A stretch of DNA of 64,000 nucleotides, from assembly GCA_034509495.1 (NCBI GenBank), contig CM067518.1, positions 2,432,431 to 2,496,430 on the forward strand. The letters run 5' to 3'. Position 1 is the stretch's first letter. Each line of letters opens with the position of its first letter. The notes under the pieces were generated by a model that saw only the letters and a program-made list of their open reading frames with translations, had not been told where the DNA came from and searched no databases. Shown piece by piece: positions 49,157 to 59,029 of the stretch. This stretch comes from Acestrorhynchus altus (taxonomy: Eukaryota > Chordata > Actinopteri > Characiformes > Acestrorhynchidae). The translations under genes were made by a program, and so were the position numbers.

Positions 49157-49611
49157 AGCGGAGGGGTGGTGGCAGCGAGAGTAAGAAGAGGAAGTATTAC
49201 ACAGCTGTCAGGGAAAATTGGGTTTTGGCTCGGCCCCCCACTGGGCTCCGCGAAGAAGGTCGGAAAATTGGAGGTTTTAGACACAGACACCCAGGCTGGA
49301 AGCCCACGCTGAGCTGATACCCACCCGCCCGATGCAGGGGTAGCGAGGCAGGGAAAGCGCCCAGCCTGTGAAACTGCTCTCTAATTGATGTCTAGCTCAC
49401 TGGAGAAGCCGCTACCTCGCACCTGACAGCACGGGATATTTAAAGCAGGATCTGTTTCCTGTTCCCGGAGTCGCAGCTGTGAGGAAAAGCTCTTATTACT
49501 GATCACGTACGGTAATCCGCTCCACCCGAACAGCTTCCACGCCGGGCTGATGGTGAGCCTGAGTGTGAAACCGACTCCCTGAATCTAAACTACGGTGCAG
49601 GGTAACTCATA

Positions 49612-49985
49612 TATGCACTAGATGTCCAAAAGTTTGGGGACACTCACTCCAAATGAATGCATTCAGCAACTTCCAAGTTGCTGAAACAGATGTGCAAATG
49701 CACACAAAGCTTGTCTAGTCTACTGCCAATAGAATAGGACTCTGTGGAGCAGAACATGAACTTATTGGCACCATGCCTCACGGGAAACATGGGATAGAGT
49801 AGTGTTTGTCATTACGGGTCCTGGAGGCACCCCTGCCCTGCACACCTTCATTCTCTGCTTTAAGAAACCCCCTGCAGCTCATTAATGGGCTAATCTGATG
49901 GATCAGGGGAACCTTCATGACCGTGGTTAAGCTGGGGAGCAGTGGAACTGTGTCCTCTGGATTGATGGTGGTCTAAAACGGAAAA
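49612..49985 (+). mobile_element. family A element interrupted by family B
   Basis: Left end ATGTCCAAAAGTTTGGGGACACTCACTCC, core ACAGATGTGCAAATGCACACAAAGCTTGTCTAGT, TTGGCACCATGCC. The core then breaks at GGGATAGAG and resumes at CTGGGGAGCAGTGGAACTGTGTCCTCTGG after the inserted element. Confidence 0.8.
49803..49932. mobile_element. family B fold-back element nested in family A
   Basis: TAGTGTTTGTCATTACGGGTCCTGGAGGCACCCCTGCCCTGCAC ... GATCAGGGGAACCTTCATGACCGTGG; inverted ends partly eroded. Confidence 0.7.
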
Positions 49986-50186
49986 GCTGCCGCTGTGTAA
50001 GAAACTGCACGTTAATCAGTGTGAATTATTTTTAAGCTACGGTGAACAGACCGCTGTCCTGGTTTAACACGGGCGGTTTCTGATTCAGGCTCTCGACTCT
50101 CGGGGCTCTTTACGAGCGCACTTGAAACGCAGAAGAACATAAAGGCCGTGAGGAATGCGTGTCAAAGCAGTTTAATCGGGACTCAC

Positions 50187-50212
50187 CTGTGGTCTTGAGG
50201 ACAGGCTTGATG
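50187..50212 (-). CDS. utrn: utrophin 26-nt micro-exon encoding SSSLSSRPQ
   Basis: With the T left over from the upstream exon, these 26 nt make nine codons, SSSLSSRPQ, and the next exon adds V, M and a stop. Mammalian utrophin ends ...PSRPQAM, so the SRPQ-x-M ending is a direct match and confirms both the exon and the paralogue. Acceptor TCTCTCCAAAG and donor CAG/GTGAGT are visible on the minus strand. The position corresponds to dystrophin exon 78 (32 nt), which is skipped in embryonic dystrophin. Because 26 is not a multiple of three, skipping here also changes the frame of the last exon. It is too short for ordinary ORF searches and was found through phase and splice signals. Confidence 0.85.
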
Positions 50213-52695
50213 CTTTGGAGAGAAAGGAGAAAAGCAGTGTTCAGTCAGGGTCACACAGTCTATTGCACATTTCTCAATAATACAACGTGGCAAGTACTTC
50301 AGATACAGACTCGGTTCTTCAGTGAATAAGATGAAGAAATAAAAAATGGAGGCTGCTAAAACGGTTCTTTGATGCCAGGTCACAGAAGAACCACGTTTTC
50401 TTTCTGAAAGAACTCGCAAATGCATACTTCATCAAGTTCCTTTTGTTCTTTTCCTTTCTTTCTAAATGTGTTAAAGAACCTTTATATACAGAACCTTCTA
50501 CAACAATTAAACATTTAACCAAAATTCCTGCATCCAAGCCAAGAACCAGCTGCAATTTTACAGTGTACAACCCAAAAATATGCAGTCCAAACGTTGACTG
50601 GACCGTTTTAAAATACACACAACGTTAAGGTTCCATGCCAACTAAAGGTTTCTTCAAGAACTACGAGTCCAATTTCAAAATTCAACTGTCAATTAGGACT
50701 AAATTCCTTTATTCAGTCCAAACATTGTATGAATGTTTATTAAAGTTAAAGAACCTTTGTACAATGTTAAGGTTCTATACCAATTTAATATTCAAGCCAG
50801 TAACCATTTAGGAACCTTTATTTGCAGACAAATGTTGCAGTTTTACAGTGTTCAGTCCAAACATCGCCTGGAGCTCTTTACCAGTTAAAGAACCTTTGTG
50901 AAATGTTATGGTTCCATCCCAATTAAAGGTTTTGCCAAGACCCTTACAAACCAACAAGCATAACTCAGCATAAAGACTGAAAGATGTGTATGAATATTCA
51001 TAAAAGTTAAGAACATCTGTACAATATCAAGGTTATATAACAATTAAAGGTTTTTGAAAGAACCTTTCAAAACTAAGCCAAGAGCCACTTAGGAACCTTA
51101 ATTTTTAAAGGGTCTTCAGGTAAAATTCAAGTCAAAGTGTTTTGTCCAAAAATACATTCAGAGCAAACATCGTAAAACATCGTAAAACATGTTTTTCATA
51201 TTTACAGTCCAAGGCCGACGTTCTTAACAATTAAAGCTTTTATACGATAAATGTTGAGGTTCTAGAGCAATTAAAGCAGTAAAGCCCTGAGGAATCTTAG
51301 TGTTTTAGAGTCGACAGGCCAAATTCAGCAGCCAAATGCGACCACGTCACTGTGTTCAGTTCCATTAACATTTGGTGGAAAAATTGTATTGAATGTTAAG
51401 TTTAACAATTCATTTTTCTAAGAACAGTGTGTTGCAGAACTAAAAGCAACACAGTGTTCCGAAAAGGACTTTTCTCACATTAGAAATGGATTACAGTGGA
51501 ACTACAACAGAAATGCTATATATTTATATTTTTCTCTTTATTGTTATTAAGGTGAGCAAGAAACAGTAAACTGACAAATAAAAATCTTGACTCTCGAGTT
51601 GAATGTGATCAATGTATCGTTCAAGCCCCTGCATGGTAATATCTGTGTATTTAGAGGACAGTTCAAAGGAATTCCTTTAAACTTCAGAGGACGAGAGGTT
51701 TTCAGAACCCAGGGCCTCGATTCAGCTCAACATCCCTGAAAACATCGTCCTGAAGGAGGAAATGAGCAATAACAGCTACTTTACTGCGTTCACTTCTATT
51801 AACATTCAGTCCAAACACTGTATGGATGCTCTTAAAAGCTACAGAACCTGTATGGGATGTTAGGTTCTGTACCAACTACAGTTACAATTATATACAAAGT
51901 GGTGTTGAGGCCAAGAACCATGCAGGAGCCTGTATTTCTAGTCTGCTGTTCTGCTGTTTTAATTACAGTGATGGTTTATGGTCCGCTCCAGGCCGTATTG
52001 CCAACCGAGCAGATCAAACAACCAATGAAATAACTCCTATTCGCCGCCGCCGTTCATTTAGACCCTCGGTGTCTAAACCCGGCAAAACAAACAAACAGCC
52101 GCGTCTCGGAGGCGCCGGCTTCTGCTCGCTGCTCTTAATTAACGCTCGAAAGCTGGAGTGGCTTTTAGGGGGGAAGCTGAGAGGAGCAGAAGGCTGAGTC
52201 GCGGCTCTTCAGGTAAAGAAGCGAAGTTCTGCAGACTGTCTTCTGCAGAGCTTTGATTTGATGTGTTTACAGCAGTCAGTGAACAAACGCAGGCCCTGAG
52301 ATTAGAATGGATTTTGCACTAAATCTGCCGATGGACGCGCGACCCTGATTATTCACTTTAATTTAAGCTGTTATTTGAAACGCTTCGACTGCGGCTCGTT
52401 GTTAGTGCTGTATCATGAGATTAGAGCCTGAAGGAAACCAAACAGCAACGGCACGTTAGTGTCAAAACACTCAGAAATGCAGACAAGATGAAATATTTTT
52501 AGATCAGCAGGGCAGAAGAAGGAGAGAGGGAGAGAGACGGAGAGAGGGAGAGACGGAGAGAGGGAGAGAGAGGAAGAGACGGAGAGAGGGAGAGAGAGAG
52601 AGAGGAAGAGAGAGAGAGAGAGGGAGAGAGAGGGAGGAAGAGATGGAGAGAGAGGGAGGAAGAGAGGTAGAGAGGGAGAGAGGAAGAGACGGAGA

Positions 52696-52734
<39 letters not shown>

Positions 52735-52822
52735 GGAGAGGGAGAGAGGGAGAGAGAGAGAGAGACAGAGAGAGGGAGAGAGACGGAGAGAGGGAGGAAG
52801 CGATAGGGGGGGTTAGACTTAC
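50213..52822 (-). other. utrn: utrophin intron, AT-rich, plus long C/T tract
   Basis: The 50.3-51.9 kb part is AT-rich with many loosely repeated phrases such as GAACCTTT and CAATTAAAGGTT, an apparent low-copy degenerate repetition. The part next to the exon donor is the 300-nt purine/pyrimidine tract listed separately. No coding exon recognised. Confidence 0.6.
52506..52802 (+). repeat. 300-bp GA/GGGA/ACGGAGAG purine tract in utrn intron
   Basis: Higher-order units such as GACGGAGAGAGGGAGAGA recur. The utrn sense strand is almost pure C/T here, starting about 20 nt after the donor of exon 52823-52909. Confidence 0.95.
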
Positions 52823-52909
52823 AAGCACATGCAGGAAAGCTGTTATTAATCTGCTCCATAAGGTCAGTCATATCAGAGCTGGGGTTAAGAGATTGATCCA
52901 GTAACTCAT
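52823..52909 (-). CDS. utrn: utrophin, penultimate-region exon (MEQINNSFPAC)
   Basis: This 87-nt exon encodes (D)ELLDQSLNPSSDMTDLMEQ and then INNSFPACA plus one base. It matches the conserved end of the dystrophin family, where utrophin reads like DLL...STDLTEVMEQI-STFPSC and dystrophin like LEEVMEQLNNSFPS. The acceptor is TTTTCTCAG and the donor GTAAGT on the minus strand. Flanking DNA is extremely simple: a (TG)n run lies just upstream of the acceptor on the sense strand, and about 300 nt of almost pure C/T begins roughly 20 nt after the donor. The exon ends in phase 1, which fits the 26-nt micro-exon and also, in another frame, the last exon directly. The last two residues before the border (CA) differ from mammalian utrophin. 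Confidence 0.88.
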
Positions 52910-52912
52910 CTG

Positions 52913-52918
<6 letters not shown>

Positions 52919-52963
<45 letters not shown>
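52919..52963 (+). repeat. (CA)n microsatellite next to utrn acceptor
   Basis: 22 CA units; the sense strand reads (TG)n ending about 9 nt before the acceptor AG of exon 52823-52909. Confidence 0.95.
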
Positions 52964-52967
<4 letters not shown>

Positions 52968-54006
52968 CCCAATTTCATCTACACCGCCGTAAACAGTCAG
53001 CAGGAAAAAGAGAAATGCGGTCAGAAAAGGAATTTTCCGAAGGAAATCGTAAAATGTGTTACCTGATAAAACGAGGGTCAATTCTACACTTTATATTAGA
53101 ATTAGAATTAGAATAGTTTAACCTGAGGAGGTGGAGTAAGTAGTTTTTTACTACAGGACGTCTGTGAAACGTATGACCAGGACGGGATCAGAAAACTGGG
53201 AAAAATGGGCCTCGATGGGCCTCGATCTCCTCCTCCATAATCGTGAGTAACCCGTGGTTCGACTGCTGATCAATATTAAAGCAGGCTGAGCAATCGTACA
53301 CGTTAGTGATGCTGAACATTTACTTTGGAAAATGATGAAGCATCATCGCACACATCCGGAGGAAGCACGCAGTAGGTCTACACGGATCTGAAGAACATGA
53401 GGGAACCTGGATGTGCCTGCAGAACCAAAATAAAAGCCTCCTCCCCACCTCAGGGCTGAAAAATCCCACGGAACCTTCCTTTTCCAGAGGATATGAAGGA
53501 ATCTTTACTCATATCTCGATCTGCAGGCCGGTTCATACCTAGTGGGGACGTGGACACGGCACAGTGCGGACGTCATAGAGCAGAACCGCCCTCATTTAAT
53601 TACTGCGTAGAACAGCCTACATACGTAAAACGAACCTGCTCATTAGTCATTTTTCATCTGTCAATATTATTTTAATTAGATTTTTATTATAGAATAGTTT
53701 CGCAGTGGTCAAGCCACGCGTTTTTAAGGTGGTGAGGACAGTGTGTAAAACGAGTAAAGGTCCCGTCTCTCGATGGTCATAATTGTTGCAGGCGTCCTGC
53801 AGTGAAGCCACATTACCTGCCTCCCAGTTAAAGCACATGTCGATTTTTGAACTAAGTGCACGTACGCGATATAAACAATCTCAGCCCATGTCGCGCTCTC
53901 TTTACATCATGATATATCGATACATCACCACAGCCCTAAACGGAAGCACTGGCATTAAGAGGGCAGATTCTCAAACACATGGAACGTATTGCTGTTCCAT
54001 GTTTAC
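52964..54006 (-). other. utrn: utrophin intron, nothing further recognised
   Basis: TTAGAA triplet-like repeats at 53092-53115; no supported exon. Confidence 0.5.
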
Positions 54007-54034
54007 CTGTGTGTTCTGAGTGACCTCCTGCCTC
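54007..54034 (-). CDS. utrn: candidate utrophin linker micro-exon (28 nt)
   Basis: The exon ending at 56186 stops in phase 0 and the exon starting at 52909 needs one leading base, so an exon of length 3n+1 must lie between them. This 28-nt segment fits. It has a pyrimidine-rich acceptor (TTTCCTCTTCTGG...GTCCAG), a good donor (CAG/GTAAAC), an open frame reading EAGGHSEHT, and a final G that builds the Asp codon starting the next exon. Mammalian utrophin has a poorly conserved linker of roughly 40 residues here, so similarity cannot decide. The alternative is 55323-55341 (19 nt, DDPAPD) with a weaker second AG, and more than one small exon is possible. The call is inference from phase and splice signals. 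Confidence 0.45.
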
Positions 54035-54094
54035 CTGGACGAGGGAGCCAGAAGAGGAAACGCCATTAACTCTGGAATCCAGTTCAGGCTAGAG

Positions 54095-55180
<1,086 letters not shown>

Positions 55181-55226
<46 letters not shown>

Positions 55227-55236
55227 GGGGGGGGGG
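55181..55236 (+). repeat. (GT)n followed by G-run
   Basis: About 22 GT units then about 11 consecutive G. Confidence 0.93.
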
Positions 55237-55734
55237 GCTTAGTGTGGGATTTTGTCATTTTGTAAACACACAAACAAAGGCACACAGGTAGTGTGTGATA
55301 AGGCTCGGGTAAACAGACGCACCGTCAGGAGCGGGATCATCCTGATGATCTGAAAACACCACAAATCCCACAATGCACCAGCATTAACCGATTTCAGAAC
55401 AGAGGAGCAGCTGCAGATGAGGCTTGCTGTAACGCGCAGGACCGTGTGGAGTACGGCGCGTAAACAGGGGATTTGTCATTTGTGTGGGCGGGTTTTAGGA
55501 ACCGGTTGTGTGTGTTTCTGTTAAAGGGCCCAAATCACACCTTTTCATCCTGCGCCGTTTCATTCTCTTAGTCCACTTATGCTGTTCGTGTGGGTTTATG
55601 AACCAAAAACAGTTGGAATCCATTCGTAACACCTCTCTTAATCCCTTAGAACGGAACAGACTGATGGGCTAAGGGGCCTAAAACAGGATTATGTAAATGA
55701 GCTCTTTTAGTGGCTCGTTAAAAGCAGTCCAGGT

Positions 55735-56000
55735 TGAAACTTATCCTGTGTAGACCCCACAGGACCACCACAGAGCAGCTACTATGTGGGTGGTGGGTCA
55801 GTCTCAGCACTGCAGACACACCGACACGGTGCTGATGTGTTAGTGTGTGTCGCGCTGGTACGAGTGGATCAGTCACAGCAGTGCTGCTGGAGTGTTTAAA
55901 CACTGTGTCCACTCACTGTCCACTCTATTAGACTCTCCGACCGAGTGTCTCCACCTTGCAGATGTAAAGTCAGAGACAGAAGCTCGTCTGGACCTTATTT
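55735..56000 (+). mobile_element. family C dispersed element in utrn intron
   Basis: GACCCCACAGGACCACCACAGAGCAGCTACTATGTGGGTGGTGGGTCAG, ACAGCAGTGCTGCTGGAGTGTTTAAACACTGTGTCCACTCACTGTCCACTCTATTAGA, TCTCCACCTTGCAGATGTAAAGTCAGAGACAGAAGCTC; close to the copy at 18780-18950. Confidence 0.85.
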
Positions 56001-56185
56001 GATCATTTTTAGGGAAACTAGGATAAAAACACTCAATTCAATCAACAGTCGGACCTGAAGAGTGCAACACTGCCCTCTAGTGGTTGGGGCTTAAACACAA
56101 CCGAAAACGAACCACTGTCTGACATCAACGTGTACAAAGCCAACCGATATAGTACTGCAAAAACACCCTCCCATTACTGCGTTAC

Positions 56186-56399
56186 CTGGTGCAGTAGCTG
56201 TCTGAGTCTGTACAGCTGCGACTCCAGCTGTTTGTTATGGTCCTCCAGGATCTGCATCCGAGCCTCCAGTCGTCCTTTGTGCTGCCGCAGGAGTTTAGCC
56301 TCAGCCAGCAGGTCGGCCTCATCCGGCCCTGAGCAGACCCCCTCCACACTGCGCTGCCTGTGCTGCTCTCGTAGAGCATCATACTCCCTCTGCAGAGAG
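56186..56399 (-). CDS. utrn: utrophin, internal exon: second coiled-coil segment
   Basis: This 214-nt exon completes the Arg codon split with the previous exon and then encodes 71 residues, ending in phase 0 at LLHQ. It carries LQREYDALREQH, a short acidic linker, and the family's most conserved coiled-coil stretch, AEAKLLRQHKGRLEARMQIL followed by EDHNKQLESQLYRLRQLL. These heptads form the second helix of the dystrobrevin-binding region. The donor on the minus strand is CAG/GTAACG. The acceptor is unusual: the AG sits directly after a (TG)n run instead of a pyrimidine tract. A better-looking AG lies 26 nt upstream, but using it shifts the frame. The residue match to vertebrate utrophin and dystrophin is near complete, so the exon itself is certain. 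The paralogue assignment rests mainly on neighbouring exons. Confidence 0.93.
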
Positions 56400-56401
56400 C
56401 T

Positions 56402-56423
56402 ACACACACACACACACACACAC
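56402..56423 (+). repeat. (CA)11 abutting utrn acceptor
   Basis: The sense strand reads (TG)11 TAG / exon. The repeat directly forms the 3' splice-site region of exon 56186-56399. Confidence 0.95.
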
Positions 56424-56799
56424 TACTGAGGGGACGCTTCTCAGACTGAAATAGCGCAGCATAAATGGACATTTCAGTGATTACAGCGCAGAGTAGAACT
56501 TAACAGCCTTAATGCCATAATTTGGTGAAAAATTAATTTAGCCTGTTTTTCCCATTACTCCGAACGCGGCACATCAGCCAAGATGTGTGTGAGTCTGGAG
56601 ATTACTTTAGCTCCAAACTAGAGCTGGTAATGGCCACTTTCATCAATCCAAATTCCCTTTCATGCCCATTAAATCATTCCGTGTCCTCTCATGCCCCGTG
56701 TGGACACAGCAGGCCATTCCCATCAGTCGTTTTCCCATCAAAGGATCAAGATTGAAAAATGAAGCCTTCCTGAAGTAAAATGCAGAGCGGTTCCACAGT

Positions 56800-57115
56800 T
56801 GGTAATATGTAGCTATGGTATTTTACATGGTAGCTATGGCGTCTCAGGCGGTTAATAGGGTGTTGCCATCCGTCTTTGACGTCTTATCGCCAAAAGTTGA
56901 TCCAGTCAAACACAAACGCTCGCAGGTGGTCTGTACAGGCTACCGCTGCCTGGGACTCCATGGTAATCACTTATCAACACAAGAACATCATAGCAACGTA
57001 CATCATAGCAACCACTTAGCCACCACCATACAAATCATCTGGAATGCTGCAACCACCCTAGCAACCACTTGCAACCCCTACAAAATCCGTAACAACACCA
57101 CAGCAACCATCACTA
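56800..57115. repeat. GGTTGC/GCAACC degenerate minisatellite
   Basis: Begins as GGTAGCTATGGCGTC on the plus strand, then switches to the complementary GCAACCACTTAGC, GCAACCACCCTAGCAACC. Same family as 25130 and 35840, with an internal orientation change. Confidence 0.7.
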
Positions 57116-57544
57116 GAAATGACCTTGACGTGGGAAGCACAATCGTAATTTTCTGCTTTTCGTCTTTATTATTCTCGTTTCGTTTGTTTGCTTGTCGGTG
57201 TAGGAGTGAGGCGTAGGGGTGTAATGTGTCACATTGGCTGTTCACTGTGAGAGTGACAGAGGCAGAGGCAGCCTGCCATTGTTTAGTGACTGACTCCTAG
57301 GAGTCAAAGTGTGTGAACCCACTGGGACATGTGCCATAACCCACCAACGACACAGCAGTCAGCTACACAGAGCCAGCCTGCAGCTACACACTGTGATCCC
57401 ACCCGCACGACAGCAGCTCCGGCACGGTGACGGGAAAGAGGGGGTGAACCAGCAGCGGGAAGCCAGTGCACCGCGAGAGGAACAAATCAGCACTGTCACT
57501 ACTGACACGCAGTGTCACAGAGTCTACCTCTAATGTGTATGTCT

Positions 57545-57549
<5 letters not shown>

Positions 57550-57578
<29 letters not shown>
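57550..57578 (+). repeat. (CA)n microsatellite
   Basis: About 14 CA units. Confidence 0.95.
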
Positions 57579-57581
<3 letters not shown>

Positions 57582-58317
57582 TGTGCTGTTGGAAAAGCAT
57601 AACACCCAGACATCAGCTGAGTGTGCGGTGCTGACAGCCCCGTCGTGGGGATTTATTTCCACCAGTCAGCGCGAGGAACAGCTCACCCAGTTCAGCTCTT
57701 ACTTAATTAAAACGCTCTGAACCCAAACAGAGCAGCAGATGCCTGTTTTAAGAGAATGTGCTTCCAAGGATTTCTCGTTTTCCCTGCTGAAGCCGAGTGC
57801 TTTCTGCGGTACCAAATAAAACACAGTGCTCCCCACAAAGCGGCCTGGAAGCAGCATTCCCAATCACAGTGGCTGGACTGGAGCAGAAGGTCCAGCCACA
57901 GATAAAGATCCAGGACAGAATGAAAGCTTTATAAGTCAGATGACTAAAGACTGAATCACCCTATTCTGACCCAGGAATGAGAAACTGGACAGCGACCCAT
58001 ATAAGTGCCAGATAAAGTGTCCCCAAAATGGTCATTTTCCTCCATAAAGGCTCAATAAATACTCTACACTGCTCCTGAATTTTATTTTCACCCATTTTAT
58101 TCAGTAGGAGCTTTGAAATATCAATTTGTCGATTCAAATCGCTCTTCGTTTCAATGATCTGATATCTAATCATGATGATCCTGATCCGTCTTTAACCCTC
58201 TGGAGTCTCAGCTCTTACTGGGGCATTAGAAGATGAGAAAGTCTGGGGTTGTTGTCATAACCCACCAACGATTCTCAGCTGGAGCTCATTCAATAAAGGC
58301 CGCTGCACCTCACAGCA

Positions 58318-58350
58318 CGTGTCCCAATACTTTTGTCCACATATCGTATT
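58318..58350 (+). mobile_element. family A right terminus beside utrn donor
   Basis: CGTGTCCCAATACTTTTGTCCACATATCG is the right end of family A. It stops 7 bp from the donor hexamer at 58357-58362. Confidence 0.65.
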
Positions 58351-58362
58351 CTTTTTGCTCAC

Positions 58363-58584
58363 CGTTGCTCCTCCTCTAGACGGGCGATCACTCTCTCCAG
58401 CTCTCCTCTCTCCTCCTTCTCTACGGCTTGTAGGATCTGGGCGGGGCTCTGCAAGAGTTGCCCCGGGCTGGGCAGGTTTACAGCAGGGGAGCACGGCAGG
58501 TGGGCGGGGCTCTGGGGTTGACTGTATGCCCCCTCGTTTCCCAGAGTCTGACAGTACTGCAAAATCAGAGCGTGCTCCTCATCC
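58363..58584 (-). CDS. utrn: utrophin, internal exon: start of C-terminal coiled coil
   Basis: This 222-nt exon starts with one base that completes a split codon and then encodes 73 residues plus two bases of an Arg codon. It opens with DEEHALILQYCQTLG, contains SQPQSPA and QSPAQIL, and continues into a coiled coil (EERGELERVIARLEEEQ). Family knowledge: dystrophin-family proteins link actin to the dystroglycan complex at the plasma membrane, and this coiled coil binds dystrobrevins. DEEHALI-QYCQTLG and LEEEQR are utrophin-like; dystrophin has a different QHYCQSLN motif and DRP2 diverges strongly here. Acceptor CTGCAG and donor GTGAGC are visible on the minus strand, and an in-frame stop follows immediately if the donor is not used. 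Between SQPQSPA and QSPAQIL there is about 20 residues of extra Pro/Ser-rich sequence compared with my recollection of mammalian utrophin. The preceding exon lies beyond the window. Confidence 0.9.
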
Positions 58585-58588
58585 CTGC

Positions 58589-58592
<4 letters not shown>

Positions 58593-58619
<27 letters not shown>
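58593..58619 (+). repeat. (GA)n, sense (CT)n, at utrn acceptor
   Basis: The sense strand (CT)13 forms the pyrimidine tract before CTGCAG/ of exon 58363-58584. Confidence 0.95.
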
Positions 58620-58620
<1 letters not shown>

Positions 58621-58623
<3 letters not shown>

Positions 58624-59029
58624 GAGATTCGTTTTCCATAATTCCTGTAATTCCACATGCAAATGCATCGACCCATCATCAGAAAGAAAAACAGAAGAAA
58701 GAGAAAGAGGAGTGAATGAGGCACACCAGGGAAAAACACACAATCCACAGAGAACAGGATCTCGCCCGGACGAGACGGAAGACAAAAGAGGTGATCGGGG
58801 TGATGAGGGAGAGGGATCCCACCTTAGTACAGGTATAGATTATAGAGAAAGAAAGAAAAGGATGAAGAAGAAGAGGGGAAGATAAGAGAGAATGTGACAG
58901 AGAGAGAGCAGGACGGAGAGTGAGAGAGAAAAGAGATAGGTAGGTCTAGATAGATAGAGAAAGAAAGAGATGGAAAGAGGTAAAGAACCACATCTAACTG
59001 CATGACTGTGGTAGAAAAGCCTTAGACCG
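58621..59029 (-). other. utrn: utrophin intron, purine-rich
   Basis: GA-rich text at 58850-58980 with no exon. A 188-codon plus-strand open frame (58319-58885) is the antisense of the utrn exon plus the purine tract. Confidence 0.5.

Larger units (their letters stand above)
45810..50186 (-). other. utrn: utrophin last intron with embedded repeats
   Basis: Intron of about 4.4 kb between the 26-nt exon and the last exon. It contains a tRNA-derived SINE (47.4 kb), a CTCCACCC-rich tandem stretch (48.7-49.05 kb), a GT repeat (49.1 kb) and a family A element with a nested family B element (49.6-50.0 kb). No other exon signal with coding support was seen. Confidence 0.7.
56430..58317 (-). other. 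utrn: utrophin intron with repeats
   Basis: About 1.96 kb intron. Contains GGTTGC-family minisatellite (56800-57115) and a CA repeat (57550-57578). No exon supported. Confidence 0.55.

Noticed and set aside
52413..53081. 222-codon minus-strand open frame
   Set aside because: Composed of a TG repeat, one genuine utrn exon (52823-52909) and a CT tract; only the exon is coding.
56186..58584. Gene could be dystrophin or DRP2 instead of utrophin
   Set aside because: DEEHALI-QYCQTLG, LEEEQR and the SRPQ-x-M ending agree with utrophin. Dystrophin has QHYCQSLN and a different tail, and DRP2 diverges in the coiled coil and at its end.
58319..58885. 188-codon plus-strand open frame
   Set aside because: Antisense of a confirmed utrn exon plus purine-rich intron.
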